Assembly: GCA_013350335.1 (NCBI GenBank)
Contig: CM023534.1
Coordinates: forward strand, 10,631,542 to 10,695,541
DNA from: Chimonanthus salicifolius
Lineage: Eukaryota > Streptophyta > Magnoliopsida > Laurales > Calycanthaceae
Length of the DNA stretch: 64,000 bases
Direction of reading: 5' to 3'
This document shows, in pieces, positions 10,433 to 23,099 of this stretch; positions within the stretch are counted from its first letter, which is position 1; every line of letters starts with the position of its first letter. Both the position numbers and the translations under genes were made by a program. Below the pieces are notes generated by a model. That model was not told the DNA's origin and did not search any database. It worked only from the letters and a program-made list of their open reading frames with translations.

Positions 10433-11494
10433 TCAGATTTTCTTGAAGACCAAACCAGAACCCTTTAGATGTTGCTCAGTCAACTGATAGAGTCGTTCCT
10501 TCATCTCAGCCGTTAGATGATTTTCTGAATCACCCACCTTCCCTTCCCTGAAGAAATTTCTATTTTCAATTCCTTGATGTGTCTTTCCAGTCTTATTCAC
10601 CTCTAAATTGCTCAAATTTTGAAAACTACAGAGACCCAATATTTGATCCACCACCCCTTGTCTCTCCTCTTCTTGGGAGAAAGGTTTTCCTACGAATTGA
10701 GCCAACCTTTTCAAATGAAATGCAGGGTCTTCCATCAAATCATCATAGTTCAGAAACAAAACCTTGTCTGGTCTTCGCATGCTTTCTCTCCAATGCAGCA
10801 ACACATGATCCCAATATGGCCCAGAAAGTGAGAACCCTCTACAGAAGATGTCTAAGGTCTCGTCTATACCACTCACTCGCCCTCGTATTTCAGGAGGGAG
10901 CTTGTTCCTGAACTTCCACAGGGACACAAAAGTGTCACTCGGATTCCGACATATGTAAATGATCCGGCAATCGGATTCGATCACCGATTGCGGCAATGAC
11001 GAGTACGGAATGTGGGTGGAGAAGATCCTAGGGGAGGGAATGTTGGTTAGATCAGGTAATTGGTTCTTGTCTTTGTAGAGATTAAACTCTAAAAATGGAA
11101 CAAGGTCATGGGGATTGTTTGTGAGGAGAGGATTTTGTGTGTAGTAGTCATAAAGGGTGCGATTTACTACTGCAAATGCAAGAGCCTTCAACCAAGTGGT
11201 GCCTGATTTTGGTGTTGAAATGAGTAGAATATCAGTATCTTGAGCTTGGAAGTGCTGCTGGCTTCTGAACACCCCTTGCAAAGCGTTTGGAGGGTACCAA
11301 AAGCCTTGATACTGATAAAAATAGCCTGATGGCACCCTTTCCCTACGAAGAGAATGCATCAATTCCTTGACTTCTTGGCTTAGCCCTTCTTCTTCTTCCT
11401 CTTCTTTCAATGATGGAGCAGTTCTGAGGCCTTGTAAATTTGTCGTTGATGACTGAAATTTTGGCTGAAGAGAATCAATGGAGAGTAGACACAT
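10433..11494 (-). CDS. Cytosolic sulfotransferase (flavonol/hydroxy-compound type)
   Basis: A single uninterrupted frame of 353 residues, within the family's usual 320-360. Enzymes of this family move sulfate from PAPS to hydroxyl groups of small molecules (flavonols, brassinosteroids, jasmonates, glucosinolate precursors) in the cytosol. Visible motifs are the 5'-phosphosulfate loop TPKSGTTWLK (94-103), the likely catalytic His in IFSTHIPY (H161), the 3'-phosphate motif YICRNPSDTFVS (180-191), and the C-terminal PAPS motif REGKVGDSENH (316-326). In that last motif the family consensus RKGxxGDWKN has K to E and W to S changes. Residues 31-36 are six Glu. There is no signal peptide and no intron, as is common in the family. 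The start is the first ATG. The acceptor cannot be told from sequence. It looks functional. Confidence 0.93.
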   Translation of the reverse strand: MCLLSIDSLQPKFQSSTTNLQGLRTAPSLKEEEEEEGLSQEVKELMHSLRRERVPSGYFYQYQGFWYPPNALQGVFRSQQHFQAQDTDILLISTPKSGTTWLKALAFAVVNRTLYDYYTQNPLLTNNPHDLVPFLEFNLYKDKNQLPDLTNIPSPRIFSTHIPYSSLPQSVIESDCRIIYICRNPSDTFVSLWKFRNKLPPEIRGRVSGIDETLDIFCRGFSLSGPYWDHVLLHWRESMRRPDKVLFLNYDDLMEDPAFHLKRLAQFVGKPFSQEEERQGVVDQILGLCSFQNLSNLEVNKTGKTHQGIENRNFFREGKVGDSENHLTAEMKERLYQLTEQHLKGSGLVFKKI

Positions 11495-11929
11495 GTGCAG
11501 AAGAAGAAAAGAAATAATTTGAAAAATGAAAGGACCAAATTAGAGAGTGAGTGCCTTGGGCTGGTGATCTCCAACACCCAGAATTTTTATCAAATCCACT
11601 AATCAACAGTATTAATTTAAACCAGTTCCAACAATATATAATTGAAGTGTATTCATGTGTTTTTTTTTTTTGTGTAAAATTGACATAAAATGAGACTAAA
11701 TTGTGCATATTCTATTCATGAATGCTTGTAACGTGTGAGAGAGTTCAGGGCAAATGTGATTATCAGTCATCTACTCAAAATGTATTCAAATTAATAATCA
11801 TCTCACATTGATTTTAATGAATCTAAAGTAGGTTCAAATTGAATCTTAACCCTAAGTTTTCATTTTAGGGTACTCAACAACTCTAAATTCTATGTGATAG
11901 GGTCTATAAACCAACAAAATATACTTTAC
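11495..11929 (-). promoter_or_regulatory. Upstream region of the sulfotransferase, TATA-like site
   Basis: On the minus strand, a TATA-like sequence (attatatattg, + strand about 11629-11640) lies roughly 140 nt before the start codon. A T-run on the + strand lies at 11661-11671. I see no other named motif with confidence. Confidence 0.35.
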
Positions 11930-12115
11930 TATCGGAATTCAAATATCGCCTTAAACTAAAATGACCAAATATCAATGTATCGGTGATATGTATTGTATTG
12001 ACAATACTCAACTATATCACTTCAATTTTTCTTTTACTAAAATAAAAAATATATTATATCAGTGATATATTGATGATATTTGACTATCTCGATGATGTCT
12101 CTGCCTAATATCAGT
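11930..12115. repeat. Word-based element I: tatcggtgatat-type words
   Basis: atcggaattcaaatatcg, gtatcggtgatatgtattg, tatatcagtgatatattgatgatatt and ctcgatgatg repeat one another around an AT-rich centre. The design resembles elements A and B. The edges are unclear. Confidence 0.4.
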
Positions 12116-14740
12116 AATATAAGACGAAATCATTTATATATAATATATATTGACCGAAACGTATTGAATAATCTAAAAACAATAATATTGACAAATATGT
12201 ATCTTATTCTGTCGATCTTTCGGACCCCATTACTTGCACACACACTAGGTAAGAATGAACATGAAATCTAATACCAGTCAAGAGAATCACCATTTCGTAC
12301 AGGTGAGGAAGAGGGCTGCAAAGAATAAAAGAATTTTAAAGTCAGCATACACAGAGTTTGAACGTTATTTTCCACAGTTTCCACATATAAATTCAAAAAA
12401 AGAAGTCCGAATATCCATAACCAAACAATTCTAATGACTTTACTCACTATCAATTATCAACAATCTCACTGCCAACTTTTTCTCAACCCAAGACCTGCTT
12501 AAACAAAATATACATCATCATGAGTTTATAAAACCAATCAAATAAAGAATAAAATAAGAAGGTAGATAAGAATGAAACACGCCATAGCAAATATATTTGA
12601 GTGAAACACATCCAAGAAACCAGCCATCCATTGAAAAGGGGCACTTGCAATACAATAACACTTTCCTAGTTGCAAGAACACATAAGTAAGATAGGAAAAA
12701 TAGAAAGTTCCACAACTTTTTTACATTTTAAAGTTTCAATTATAATATTATCAGAAAAATCTCACAAAAATGTAATATTTAAAATATAGTGGATAAATAT
12801 ACAAGTAATAATGATATTAAATTTGAAACAATCATTGATAAATTTAAGGAATAAGAGATTTGAGTCATTTGAAAGGGTCAAAGAGTTTATATAAGTACGA
12901 GAAAAATAAAATAAAAATTAATATTATGAAATATCATGTCATTATCGCAATACTCTCATGGGAAAAACAGAATTGTCAAATTATAGATTTTATAAGTGGA
13001 TGAGATATTCGCAGAAAATGCAGGAAAAACAAAAAATAACAATAGTATTCACTTCAATGGCTTTTAATGAAATAATTCAATTTCCAAACAAGAAATAAAC
13101 ACTGCAATCAGTAGTCCGTGGAACACAACAATCAAACTATATCTCTCAAAAATCAAGATTATTATAAAAAAAATACATATATCGTATCACACTCAATCCA
13201 TACACCCAGCCTAATTACCAAAGCACCATTCTCACAATTTTTTTTTCATAAAATTGAGTTTAGATTCCACCCATGTGGGTCTGAGAAGGCCTAGGAGTGA
13301 CTGTCACTCGTGAGCAATGTCAGCCAAGGTAAACTGATTCCTCTATTCAATTTTTTTTTTAAAAAAAAGGTCTTCAAGTTTCACTGTGAATAGTAATGAT
13401 GTAGGACTTCATCGTCACCGTCTACAAATTTCATTAATGAATAGCGATATGATCTTATTATAGTCAAATCTCCTACCCTAATAGACATGTACACGAGATA
13501 TAATTTCAGAAGGGCAATTATAAAAATATAAGAAAGAAATAACAAAGAATTCAATCCCAAGTTAGGAGTAGGGTTGGCAACCAACTACTATTCTCCATTG
13601 TTATTCCAACTTTGCCTCTCCACAGGGGCTGCACAGAACAATTAGCTTTGTGATATATATCTGATTTACATTGGATCTAAGACTAATCTTCAGTTCTCTA
13701 TAGATGTATGAAGCCATCCACGAACTACATAAAATCAAAATAAGTCGGAGAAGAGTTGAATCTAAGACTTCAAATTTAATCTTAAAAGTTCAAATCAATT
13801 GAACTTCTCACGGGCCACGGAATGTCCAATAAGCTTATTGGACCGTCCAGATCCATGGTTGTTAGACCCTCTGTTAGTGGGTCAGATTTGGACGGTCCGG
13901 TAAGACTAATTTACCGGATCCATATCCTGACAATTTGGGCCTGATCCAGATCCATTTACACCCCCACTTCTTTCAATCCAACTCCACTTTGACTGTAGGC
14001 CTTTCACCTTTTGTGGGATTTCACCTCCTATGGGATATTTTAGTAGAATTCAGCTCTGCTTGGTCATCCACTCAAATGCCACATATTTTTGTTAATTCAA
14101 AAATGACTTTAAAGTATTCAATCGAGGTCATTCATTTATTAAACAGGTTAAACTATCGAGTCTATCAAAAAAATCAAAACCCATCACTCATCAATATTGA
14201 TACAAGTCCACTTATTTTGGCCTGGATTAGGCCCATGACAGGCCCTAGAAGAGAGAGAGAGTAGACCATGGCAGTAGCTGATAAATATAACATAACAGAA
14301 GAATACGCCGAATGAGTGCATGGACATAGTCTCCAATTTCTTGGCAAACTTCTTCTAGTTTTTTCTACATACCCATGTTGTTATTGTCATGAAGCAAAAT
14401 TTCCCATCAATTATTTAAGTGATGTTGATTAGATCTTAATTAATTCTTAATTCGTTACTTACATGGAAAATCAAACTTTGTAAAGAACTAAATACTGAAA
14501 TATATTAGATCCCTTACTAATAAAATTATGATTTAAGTGTAGTTACTTCTTTGTATTATACAATCTTTCTAATTAGAAAACTTAAACTGAATAACTTGAG
14601 ACGCAGAAAAGATCCAAGAGGGAGCATCTCATCATTTTCTTTTCTCAGTGCAAAAGATTCCCAATTCTATTTCCAAAGAAGCAAAATACTATATATATTC
14701 AACGATTCCATGCACGTAAAGGGAAGTGAAAAAGCTTTCT
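12116..14740. other. Intergenic sequence between sulfotransferase and P450 pseudogene
   Basis: No gene recognised. It contains a perfect 20-bp palindrome at 13824-13843 (gtccaataagcttattggac). Around that lies text (13800-13965) rich in ggtccg, ccagatcc and gtcagat words, ending tttacaccccc, which may be another word-based element. Short open frames here do not match known families. Confidence 0.45.
14687..14699 (+). promoter_or_regulatory. TATA box of the P450 pseudogene
   Basis: actatatatattc lies about 50 nt before the P450 ATG at 14747, at a plausible distance for a short leader. Confidence 0.45.
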
Positions 14741-14746
14741 AAGAAA

Positions 14747-17401
14747 ATGGACTTGATTTCTCTAACCCTAATACTCCCAAGCTTTCTAACTCTTTACCTT
14801 GTCATCAAATTCTTTGAAAAGATATGGTGGAATCCAAGGAAAATACAGAATTTTATGAGGGCACAAGGAATTGAAGGCCCCCAATACAAACTCTTCCATG
14901 GGACTACCAAAGAACTGCACAGATGCTTGGGGATGCAATGAGCAGACCTATGGAGTTGTCACATGACATCTTCCCTGCGGTTCTTCCTCACATTCACTCT
15001 TGGGTTAAATTATACGGTAACGCCAGCAGGCAAAATCTCGATTATCGGATTAACTTGGTATTTATTTAGAGTTGTTCATTGCTTGAACTTCCCTTGATTC
15101 TTCTCTGCTGTTATCAGGTAAGAATTTTCTCACTTGGTATGGACCCAAGGCCCAAATGATTATAACTGAACCAGAGCTAGTGAAGGAGATTATGAACAAC
15201 AAAGATGGGGCATACCCGAAGCCGGAGATCGACGATTATGTTAAGAAGTTAGTAGGATACGGGCTGGCGACATCTGAAGGGAAGAAGTGGGTTAGGCAAA
15301 GGAAATTGGCTAATCGTGCGTTCCATGGAGAGATGTTGAAAGTAATTACTTGTTACTACTGATTTTACGTAATTTTCATGCAGTAATGTTACTATGTTTT
15401 GAATTGTGGCATAGATTAGGATTTAAAGTACCAGTATTTTTTGAGTTGCACTGGGATAAATATTAATGATGTTTAGTCCAAAAAAATAAGGATTATTAAT
15501 TCATATTTTTCTAATTACAAATGCATGGTTTTGTGCAGAGTATGATTCCTGCCATGATCACCAGTGCGGAGACGATGGTAGAAGCATGGAGGAAATACGA
15601 AGGCAAAGAGATAGAAGTGAACGAAGAATTCAGAGTTCTCACATCCGATGTCATCTCCAGAACAGCTTTTGGGAGCAATAATTTAGAGGGGAAAAACATT
15701 TTTGAAATGTTCAATAAATTGGGTGAAATAATGGCCAGAAATTTCCGAAGAATAAGATTCCCTCTCACTGGGTAAGAATGTTGATCGATGTCTTTGAAAA
15801 ATCTACTTAATTTTGCCTTTCATTTCAAATTAAACTAAAGAATTTCAAATTTGCAAAAAATGTTGCGAACCAACAAATATGGGAAAGGTGTTCATATCAC
15901 TTAGAACACTTAACTAATTTTCAGAACATGTGCAACTATGCAAGTCTCGCTACCCATACATACTAGATAAATATATGGAGAATGGTCCTCTGAAGTAGAG
16001 TGGAAATCAAACTAACTACTTCCACTGCTTAAGAAGGGTTCATGACCATCATTTCCCTTCAGGTTATCTAAGAACACAATTTCAAGACAAAAAATTGCAC
16101 GATCAATCTAAAAATTTCAATTTTTGAGCATACTTGATATCAGATATGAAAGTATCAATCTTTTTAGAGGCTACTCGAATTACTTCCTTCTAAACCTTCT
16201 TAAAATTCTTATCTTGAATGGAGATACTGAAATCGCGTGATGACATCGAATCAGATATTCTAGAACAAGGGATAAGAAAAACTATCTTGAAGATCATACA
16301 CAAAAGGGAAGAGAAACTGAAGGAGGAAGCAGATTCATATTTTTCTTGGATTGCTGGTTAAAGGCAGCAAGGAGGCTGATGAAAACCCGATAATTTCTCT
16401 ACAAGACATGATCGACGAGTGCAAGACATTCTACTTTGCTGGGTATGAAACTACGGCAAACTCACTTACTTGGACTGTCTTCCTTCTAGCTTTGCATACA
16501 GATTGGCAAGACAAGGCAAGAAAGGAGGTGAGAGAAGTATTTGGTGGCAAAATTGCTGCTCCAGAAGACTATTACAATGCAAAACTAAAGACGGTAAGCT
16601 GTAATTTTATCTACTGTTTGGCTCAGATTTCAATTCAAAGCCGATTTGATTTGGCATCGGGAAAAATATATATATATCTTAATATTTAAACTTTTAAAGT
16701 ATTGGTCAATATTTTAAAAATTCAATAGTAGAAAAAAAAAACATAATTACTCTAGTTGGTAATGACTCTTGTTCCTAATGACCTTGATTTGACCCAAAAT
16801 TTCATACAGATTTTTATTTTTCTAACTCGACCCGATCCGAAATATACAAATACATTAACCCCTAGTTCTCATTTTTTACATTATTTGAGACATGACAAAC
16901 AGTCCCTTAGTGTTGAATAATAAAGTTTTCATATAAGTATTACAAAAATCAATGTAATTCTCACAAAAATCTCTCTATCTTGCAGTTAAACATGATCATC
17001 AATGAGTCATTGAGGCTGTATTCTCCAGTCCTTTTGCTTGCAAGAAAAGTTGAAAGGGAAGTCAGACTGGGGAAGTTCATTCTACCACCAAATATAGAAG
17101 TGAACATCCCAATTCTAGCCATACACCATGACCCTCAAATCTGGGGCAAAGATGTCCACTCTTTCAACCCAGATAGATTTTCAGAAGCTGTGGTGAAGGC
17201 TACAAACAGCTATTCAAGCTTTCTTCCATTTGGGCTTGGCCTGCGAGCTTGTGTGGGCTTGAACTTTGCAGCCAGATTGCTTTATCCATGATTCTACAAA
17301 ACTTTGCTTTCACATTGTCACCTACTTATGTCCACTCCCCTGTCCAAGGGCTCACTAATAGCCCACAACATGGTGTTCAGATCATTCTCCATGCTTTATA
17401 G
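14747..17401 (+). pseudogene. Cytochrome P450, CYP749-like (CYP72 clan), frameshifted pseudogene
   Basis: Five exons can be read: 14747-15016, 15118-15341, 15539-15771, about 16220-16593 and 16986-17401. Features: an N-terminal membrane anchor (ISLTLILPSFLTLYLVIKF), WVRQRKLANRAFHGEML (helix C), the I-helix oxygen motif AGYETT in exon 4, ExxR (NESLR) and the heme loop FGLGLRACVG with its Cys in exon 5, then the PERF-like NPDRF. CYP72-clan enzymes hydroxylate hormones and terpenoids on the ER. Breaks: a base is missing near 14926, giving a TGA; one extra base (or two missing) near 16340; about 10 bp lost near 17272, just after the heme motif, after which the native C-terminus to TAG 17399 lies in another frame. 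No acceptor in the right phase is visible for exon 4. All key residues remain, so the loss is recent, or some breaks are assembly errors. Confidence 0.88.
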
Positions 17402-20400
17402 AATTATAACTAGTGTTTGTCATTATCATTGTTGTCGTTGTCGTCATTGTTGTTATTATCATTTTTAGTATTTGTTATAGTTGATTGTTACTGTATTATT
17501 ATGACCTTCACTATGTTAATATGTTAGGAATTTTTGTTTTCTCTTTTATTGTTGTTAATATTATGATTTCTTATACTTGATTGGTTGTATAAATGTATGA
17601 TGTATCCTAAAGACTCGGCTAATGTGAACTGCAATATGAACTAACAAGGGCATCAACTCAAGCCCGATTATCAATCCCGGTCAAAATTTGGGCCCGAGAA
17701 CTGATTTTCATGGGGAGACACTCCATGGGTAACTTTGTTTATACTCGTGGTTATAATTAAAATACAAATATTTATTCTATTGAGACGTTCATCATCATTA
17801 TAGTCAAATTTTATTTATCTAAAATTCATTGTTTGAGTTTTACTTCTCCTTTTGACTTTATCAAATACAATTTATATAATCACTATAATGGTTTATCCCT
17901 CTATCTTGTCTCGACAACTAGCAACCTCCCAATTCTACGCAATGGGGCCATGTTTGGTCTCCTGGTTACATGCCGATACCATCTTAAAGATTTTTTTTTT
18001 TTCAATTTATATTCTACAAAGGCTATTATTAAATTATCTCTAACACAGCCATTTCTAGGAGTGGAACTTGGGCTATTATTAAACTATTCTACTTCTTTAT
18101 ACTTCTTTTGTCCATAGAAGAAAATCAAATTTAAAATAAAATAAAAAATCAAAACACAACATAGTGCTATTGGGTGGGCTCACTTCTCTTGATTAGTACT
18201 ATCCAGATTTTGCTTAAAATTATTTTGAGAAAAATATAGAATTAGGTTCTAAATAATTTATATTATTTTCTATCGTTTTCTTATTTTTATTTAAAGTATT
18301 ATTAATTTTTCTCAAACATCGGCTTAGCACTTAAAACCGAATCTGAACATTTGAGGTTTGAAGACATTTCATACTCAAGACACAAAATGAGAAAGTAGCC
18401 TCTCTAAGTTCAAGACCACCGAAATTATCATTGTGAACTGAATGACTAAATTTAGGCTTATTTAAAATAATGAAAATAGTTTAATAATTTTGTCATTAAA
18501 TAGAAAGTGTGATAAAATTCAACTTAAAAAATCATACTTAATAGATTTTAAAATACTGAAAAGCTTTAATCATCACTTAACTTTGAGCTTAATCGGAAGG
18601 TGAGCCTATCTAAAATTGAGTTTGATGGAGTACATGTCTAAATTATGGAATGATGATAATGAATATAATTAAGAAAAATTGTAAATATAGTGTTTTTTCT
18701 TTTCTTTTTATAACATGGGTATTTCTATCTTCCTTTTTTTTATAACAATACACGAGACTACCCGTAAGTCTCAGGCAACTGTAAACTTTTTTTTTTTGAA
18801 TTTACGTGTTGGAAACCGTGTAAAATCCTTACGACTGAGTCCACTACCCCTAGAGCACACCAAAATTAGAATATGGGGGCTCGAACCTACAACTGTAAAA
18901 TTTAGAAGCTTAGTCCCTTGATTCAGAAGAAACTAGTTGAATAATGGATAACTTATGATCATAAGGATTTTCATTCTCCCCTTGCGGGCATTAAGTGGAG
19001 TCCAACGGCTCAAAAGTTAAATTTGAAAGAGTGAAAATGACAAATAAAAATAAATAGACATCGTTAAACATATTTATCTACATAATTCAAGATGAATAAA
19101 ATAATATCATATAAAATGATTATTTTGTTATTGTACATAATGGGACTTTAATGTTGAGTTTAAAATATTATTTGAATTTGATATAAGAAATTTTATTTAT
19201 ATATTCAAAAGGAGCTATATAACTAGTTCTTTGCCTTGACAAATATCTTAAAATGCTAAAAATTGTTATAAATGATAATGTACAAGTGACATTCTCAGTT
19301 TAGCTATTTCAATTTTTTTAAATTATATTTAAATTGAATTTTTTTACTGAAACAAGTGTTGCGTTTCTTGCAGTAAATTATGAATCTTCAAACTATAATG
19401 GGCCATTCTTTTGTTGAGTTCAGTTCTACAGAGATGGTCCAGTACTGATCATTGAAACAATGTTCAACTCATATGGGTAGTGAATTTCACCAATTTTCTA
19501 TTCAGATCAAACATGCTTCACTCAAAGTGGAGTTAATACATTCAGATACATTCTCAACTAATATCTGATGCTTGCATTCATTCATTCCTCGTGAAGGCTC
19601 CACAAGTGGGAAGAGAACGTAAATGCTTCTTTCAGATTACCAAACAATAAGCTTTTGCCAGCGTCAGTTCATCACTATCATTTCAGAGAATTTATCCAAC
19701 AACTGCATTCTCGTCACTGGCGGTGAATTCATTCAGAGCAAGGAAGCTGACATTCCTTTGGAGAGAGAATAGAAATTTTTATGTAGCCGGAATGTTTACA
19801 TTGTGCCGTTCAATAAGAAAATGAACGGCTTCTTAGAATCTGACGTGACCCAAATCTTTTATAAATCTCTAGATCTTCTTTTACACTTTCAATATGAGAT
19901 GTGCATTCGTAGTGTCCGAGCCAACTACCCCGTTCGCTTAGAAGATCTCCTGAGTCCATGAGAGGTAGTTAGAAATAGAGCTCTTTTACCAGTCCAAAAG
20001 ACTAAGCTATTAGGTGGAGTGACTCAAGTCCTTTATAAATTCCTAAATATACCTTTACATTTTCAATGTGAGACAGTTTTGTAACCCAAAACTGTTGGTA
20101 TACAAATATAAAATCAAAATTTTATGCAAATTACACATTCTTATTAACGACAATTGGCTTCTCTCCGTCAATTCTCAACTTAACGAGGGAATCAGCCCTT
20201 TCAACTGAGAATCCTTCTTGAATGCATGAAACAAGTGCTTAAAAGGTCGGTTCATACTTGATCACTTGCTTTAATACTTCTTCATGACATGCCTTATGAC
20301 TTATCATAAACTCTTCTAATACTTTTTTAGCATTATTTTCTATATGATAAGTGTATACTACACCTTTTTCTTTAAAAAAATTAATCAAGTGATATATACA

Positions 20401-20920
20401 TACTAGTATGCTATTTAATATTAGTGGTTGTCAATCTCATGGCACAAATACATTGAGCTCATTTAGATCGGTCTATATACTTCACAAATCCTTTCTTCAC
20501 ATGTCCAACTCTGGCCAGACATGTGAGTTCATGACATGCAAGCCTATCATAGGACCGCCACAGGGCTTAAACAATGCTGGAAGAAACCCGTTTGAACATT
20601 ATCTCCTCAATGTAGCTTTTAGCCTTCAAAGGTGAGACTAGAACATTCATCTTGTGACCCAATTGGGACCCATCTGTTCTTTCTATTTCTCAATTTTCAG
20701 AAACAAAACATATTAACAAATAAATAAAATACTAAACCCCTCTTGTGGTGTGTTAGGGGTTAATTTGTTGGGTTTAGGTGTAAATACACTTGTCATTCAC
20801 TTCTCCTAGTTAGTAGTTGACTGCTTTCTGCATGAATGACATAAATAAGCTAATATAAAAAAAGAAAAGGAATGTAAATAAACTTCAGAGAAAATGATTA
20901 TTCTATTACGGAACTCAGTC
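17402..20920. other. Intergenic sequence between the P450 pseudogene and the Ole e 1 gene
   Basis: AT-rich, with no gene recognised. On the minus strand near 18845-18915, ggttcgagccccc resembles a tRNA B-box and may be a SINE trace. Two related stretches, aaatcttttataaatctc...tttacactttcaatatgaga (19849-19901) and aagtcctttataaattcc...tttacattttcaatgtgaga (20027-20073), form a diverged repeat pair of a kind common in plant elements. Confidence 0.45.
19836..20085. repeat. Diverged direct repeat pair (tttataaat...cactttcaat-gaga)
   Basis: Copies lie at about 19836-19918 and 20008-20085. They share gtgacccaa / gtgactcaa, tcctttataaatt, ctagatcttc / ctaaatatac and tttacattttcaatgtgagac. They are probably remnants of one element family, with no coding content. 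Confidence 0.5.
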
Positions 20921-20930
20921 TATATAAGGA
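20921..20930 (+). promoter_or_regulatory. TATA box of the Ole e 1-like gene
   Basis: tatataagga is a strong plant TATA box 46 nt before the ATG at 20967. It places transcription start near 20950 and argues against the upstream GTG at 20931 as a translation start. Confidence 0.7.
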
Positions 20931-20966
20931 GTGACCCATCAAAGAGTTCCATCACAGAGTTCAGAA

Positions 20967-22696
20967 ATGAGCAGGATGAGAGTATCCTTGTTATTTCTTG
21001 TCACCACCTTTTTCTTCTTCTTCTTCTACAGTTCTGTTGCCGGTAATGAGAAGCAGCTTCCATCTGCAATGATCGTGGGAACAGTTTACTGTGATACTTG
21101 TCTTCACCAGAGATTTTCAAAGACCAGTCACTTCATATCAGGTCCATATCTCTTTCAATATCCATTCATGGATCATTGTTTTCTTTTTCTTTTCTTCTTT
21201 TTCACTCATAAAAATAAAATAGACTTAGATAGGTTAGCATTTAGAATGATAAAGAATTATTAAGAATAAAAAAAATCTTAGATAGTTAATGTGTTTAATA
21301 GAAAAATATTCTAAAAAAGTTAAAAAGAGAATGATTATAATTTAATGACATTTACGTTGTGTTCCATCAAAGAAAAAGCTCAAGTCACCATCCCTTGCAT
21401 GGAATCTACTAGTCCATGAATTTTTTTTTTTTTTAAAAAGAAAAATCTTTGTGTACTAACCCAAGAGGGGTTGGCCTGACTCTCATTGGGAGGAGCTTGT
21501 ATATGCCCCAAGGACTAGTTTAATTAAAATGTCCTCTGTTCAAATACAAGTGAGATCCCTAGTGTACATTTTTTTAACATGGGTATTCCTACTCCACATT
21601 GGAGGCGAGACTAATTTCACAAGAATGTCTAAACCTCTCATTCCACATACACTGATTTAGTCGGTGGAGAGTGGCACGGAGGGCTGAACATGTAAAATCT
21701 CACTTCGTGATGTGACTGTTTTGACCGTGAGGCCAACCCTTCTAGGTTCAAAGAGGTGTAATTTTATTATTAAAAAAAATTAAAATCTGCTTTCCGATAT
21801 ATGAAATAATAAAATTATCTGTCTTTTTTAAGAGATTTGACAGTTCACAAATATAGTGACAAACCCTTATTTCCTTTTCAACAATATGATAACTTTATAT
21901 GCATCATAAGACGACTGACCTCCGAATCTATGTAATTATTTCAGGTGCTTCTGTAGAGGTAGAATGTGGAGACTCAAAACAGAGAACCGGTTTCCATGAG
22001 CAAGTGAAGACAAACAAATATGGAGAATTCAAAGTTCATTTACCAGTCAGGGTCGGCAAACACATCAGAAGAATAAAGAAATGTTCAGTGAAGTTAGTGA
22101 GCAGCAGTGAGCCATTTTGTTCTGTAGCTTCCATGGCCACTTCATCTCTGCTCCACCTCAAGTCAAAACAGCAAGGAACTCACATTTTCTCAGCTGGGTT
22201 TTTCACCTTCAAGCCCCAACAACAACCAGAGCTTTGTTATGAAAAACCAAGCCCTGAAACTTCATCTTTGGGTTCCATGAAGAACTTCCTTCCGTACCCA
22301 TATATCCCATTTCCTCCTCTATATCGGAACTCACCACCAACGCTTTATCTACCTCCTTTCCCTCGTTTTCCCCGGTTCGGACCACGTCTGACAGTGCCTA
22401 GTCCACCACCTCTCCCAAACTTGGGAGGACTACCAAATAAACCAGGTGAAACAACACCAACAGAACCAGAGGAGGCAGAATTTTTGAATTCTGCACCATC
22501 TGGCTTTGGATTTACTTCCCCTCCAAATGACCCATTACAGGTATTGCCACCGGCGGTTAACCTTCCTCCACTTCCATTAATTTCTCCACCTCCTCTACCG
22601 TTAGTACCCCCACTTCCTTTCCCTCCTTTTCCAGTTCAACCTCCACATTTCCCTGGTATTCCCCCAGCCTCTGTGTCAAAGGAAAGATCTCCTTGA
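20967..22696 (+). CDS. Secreted Ole e 1-domain protein with proline-rich (extensin-like) tail
   Basis: Two exons (20967-21141 and 21945-22696) join in phase to give 308 residues. The protein starts with a signal peptide (about 1-25, with a run of six Phe). The Ole e 1 domain holds six Cys at 42, 45, 66, 105, 117 and 156 (YCDTC, VECGD, KKCSVKL, PFCSVAS, ELCYE), as expected for the fold's three disulfides. Residues from about 160 to the end are proline-rich with PP, PFP and PLP runs and no classical SPPPP extensin repeats. Such proteins are cell-wall or apoplastic proteins, often in pollen, root hairs or vascular tissue. The exact role is unknown. ATG 20967 is chosen because a TATA box sits 46 nt upstream. 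No breaks are seen. A poly(A) signal candidate is at 22827. Confidence 0.9.
21142..21944 (+). other. Intron 1 of the Ole e 1-like gene
   Basis: 803 bp, GT-AG, splitting a Gly codon after its first base. It holds T- and A-rich text and, near 21465-21545 and 21690-21770, sequences resembling worn SINE parts (tatatgccccaaggactagttt; ggttcaaagagg). No coding content. Confidence 0.6.
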
Positions 22697-22826
22697 TGTC
22701 AGTGCCACTATTTCTTCCTTCTGTTTGCTCACTGAAATAATAAGGTGATAACGTTTGTAATCACTGGTGTAATAAGTTTGTGGGATGCTCTGATGGGATG
22801 CATCACTAATTTCCCTAAATTTGTTG

Positions 22827-22832
22827 AATAAA
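22827..22832 (+). terminator. Poly(A) signal candidate, Ole e 1-like gene
   Basis: aataaa, 131 nt after the stop codon, in U-rich surroundings typical of a plant 3' UTR. Confidence 0.4.
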
Positions 22833-23099
22833 ATGATTGAGCCATGGAAGTGGCAATGTTATAGTCTAATGAGTGGAGTGCGTGTAAGAAGAACCCTCCT
22901 TCAAGGTTGGTCAATGTTGTACAGGACATTAGGTGGAAGTGTAGATTTCTCAATGAAAATTGAAGTGTAAGATCATAGCTGATCGTTGAGTTATTGTAGT
23001 TAGAGCTTTAATTTAAAGTGTTTGGAAGTGATGTATTTCGTGTTTAGTGTATTTTCTTTTAATTTACTGTTTATGACATGGTATAATTCTCTTGTATAA

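Noticed and set aside
22729..22953. 74-codon minus-strand frame after the Ole e 1-like gene
   Set aside because: It lies in that gene's 3' UTR and has no family resemblance.
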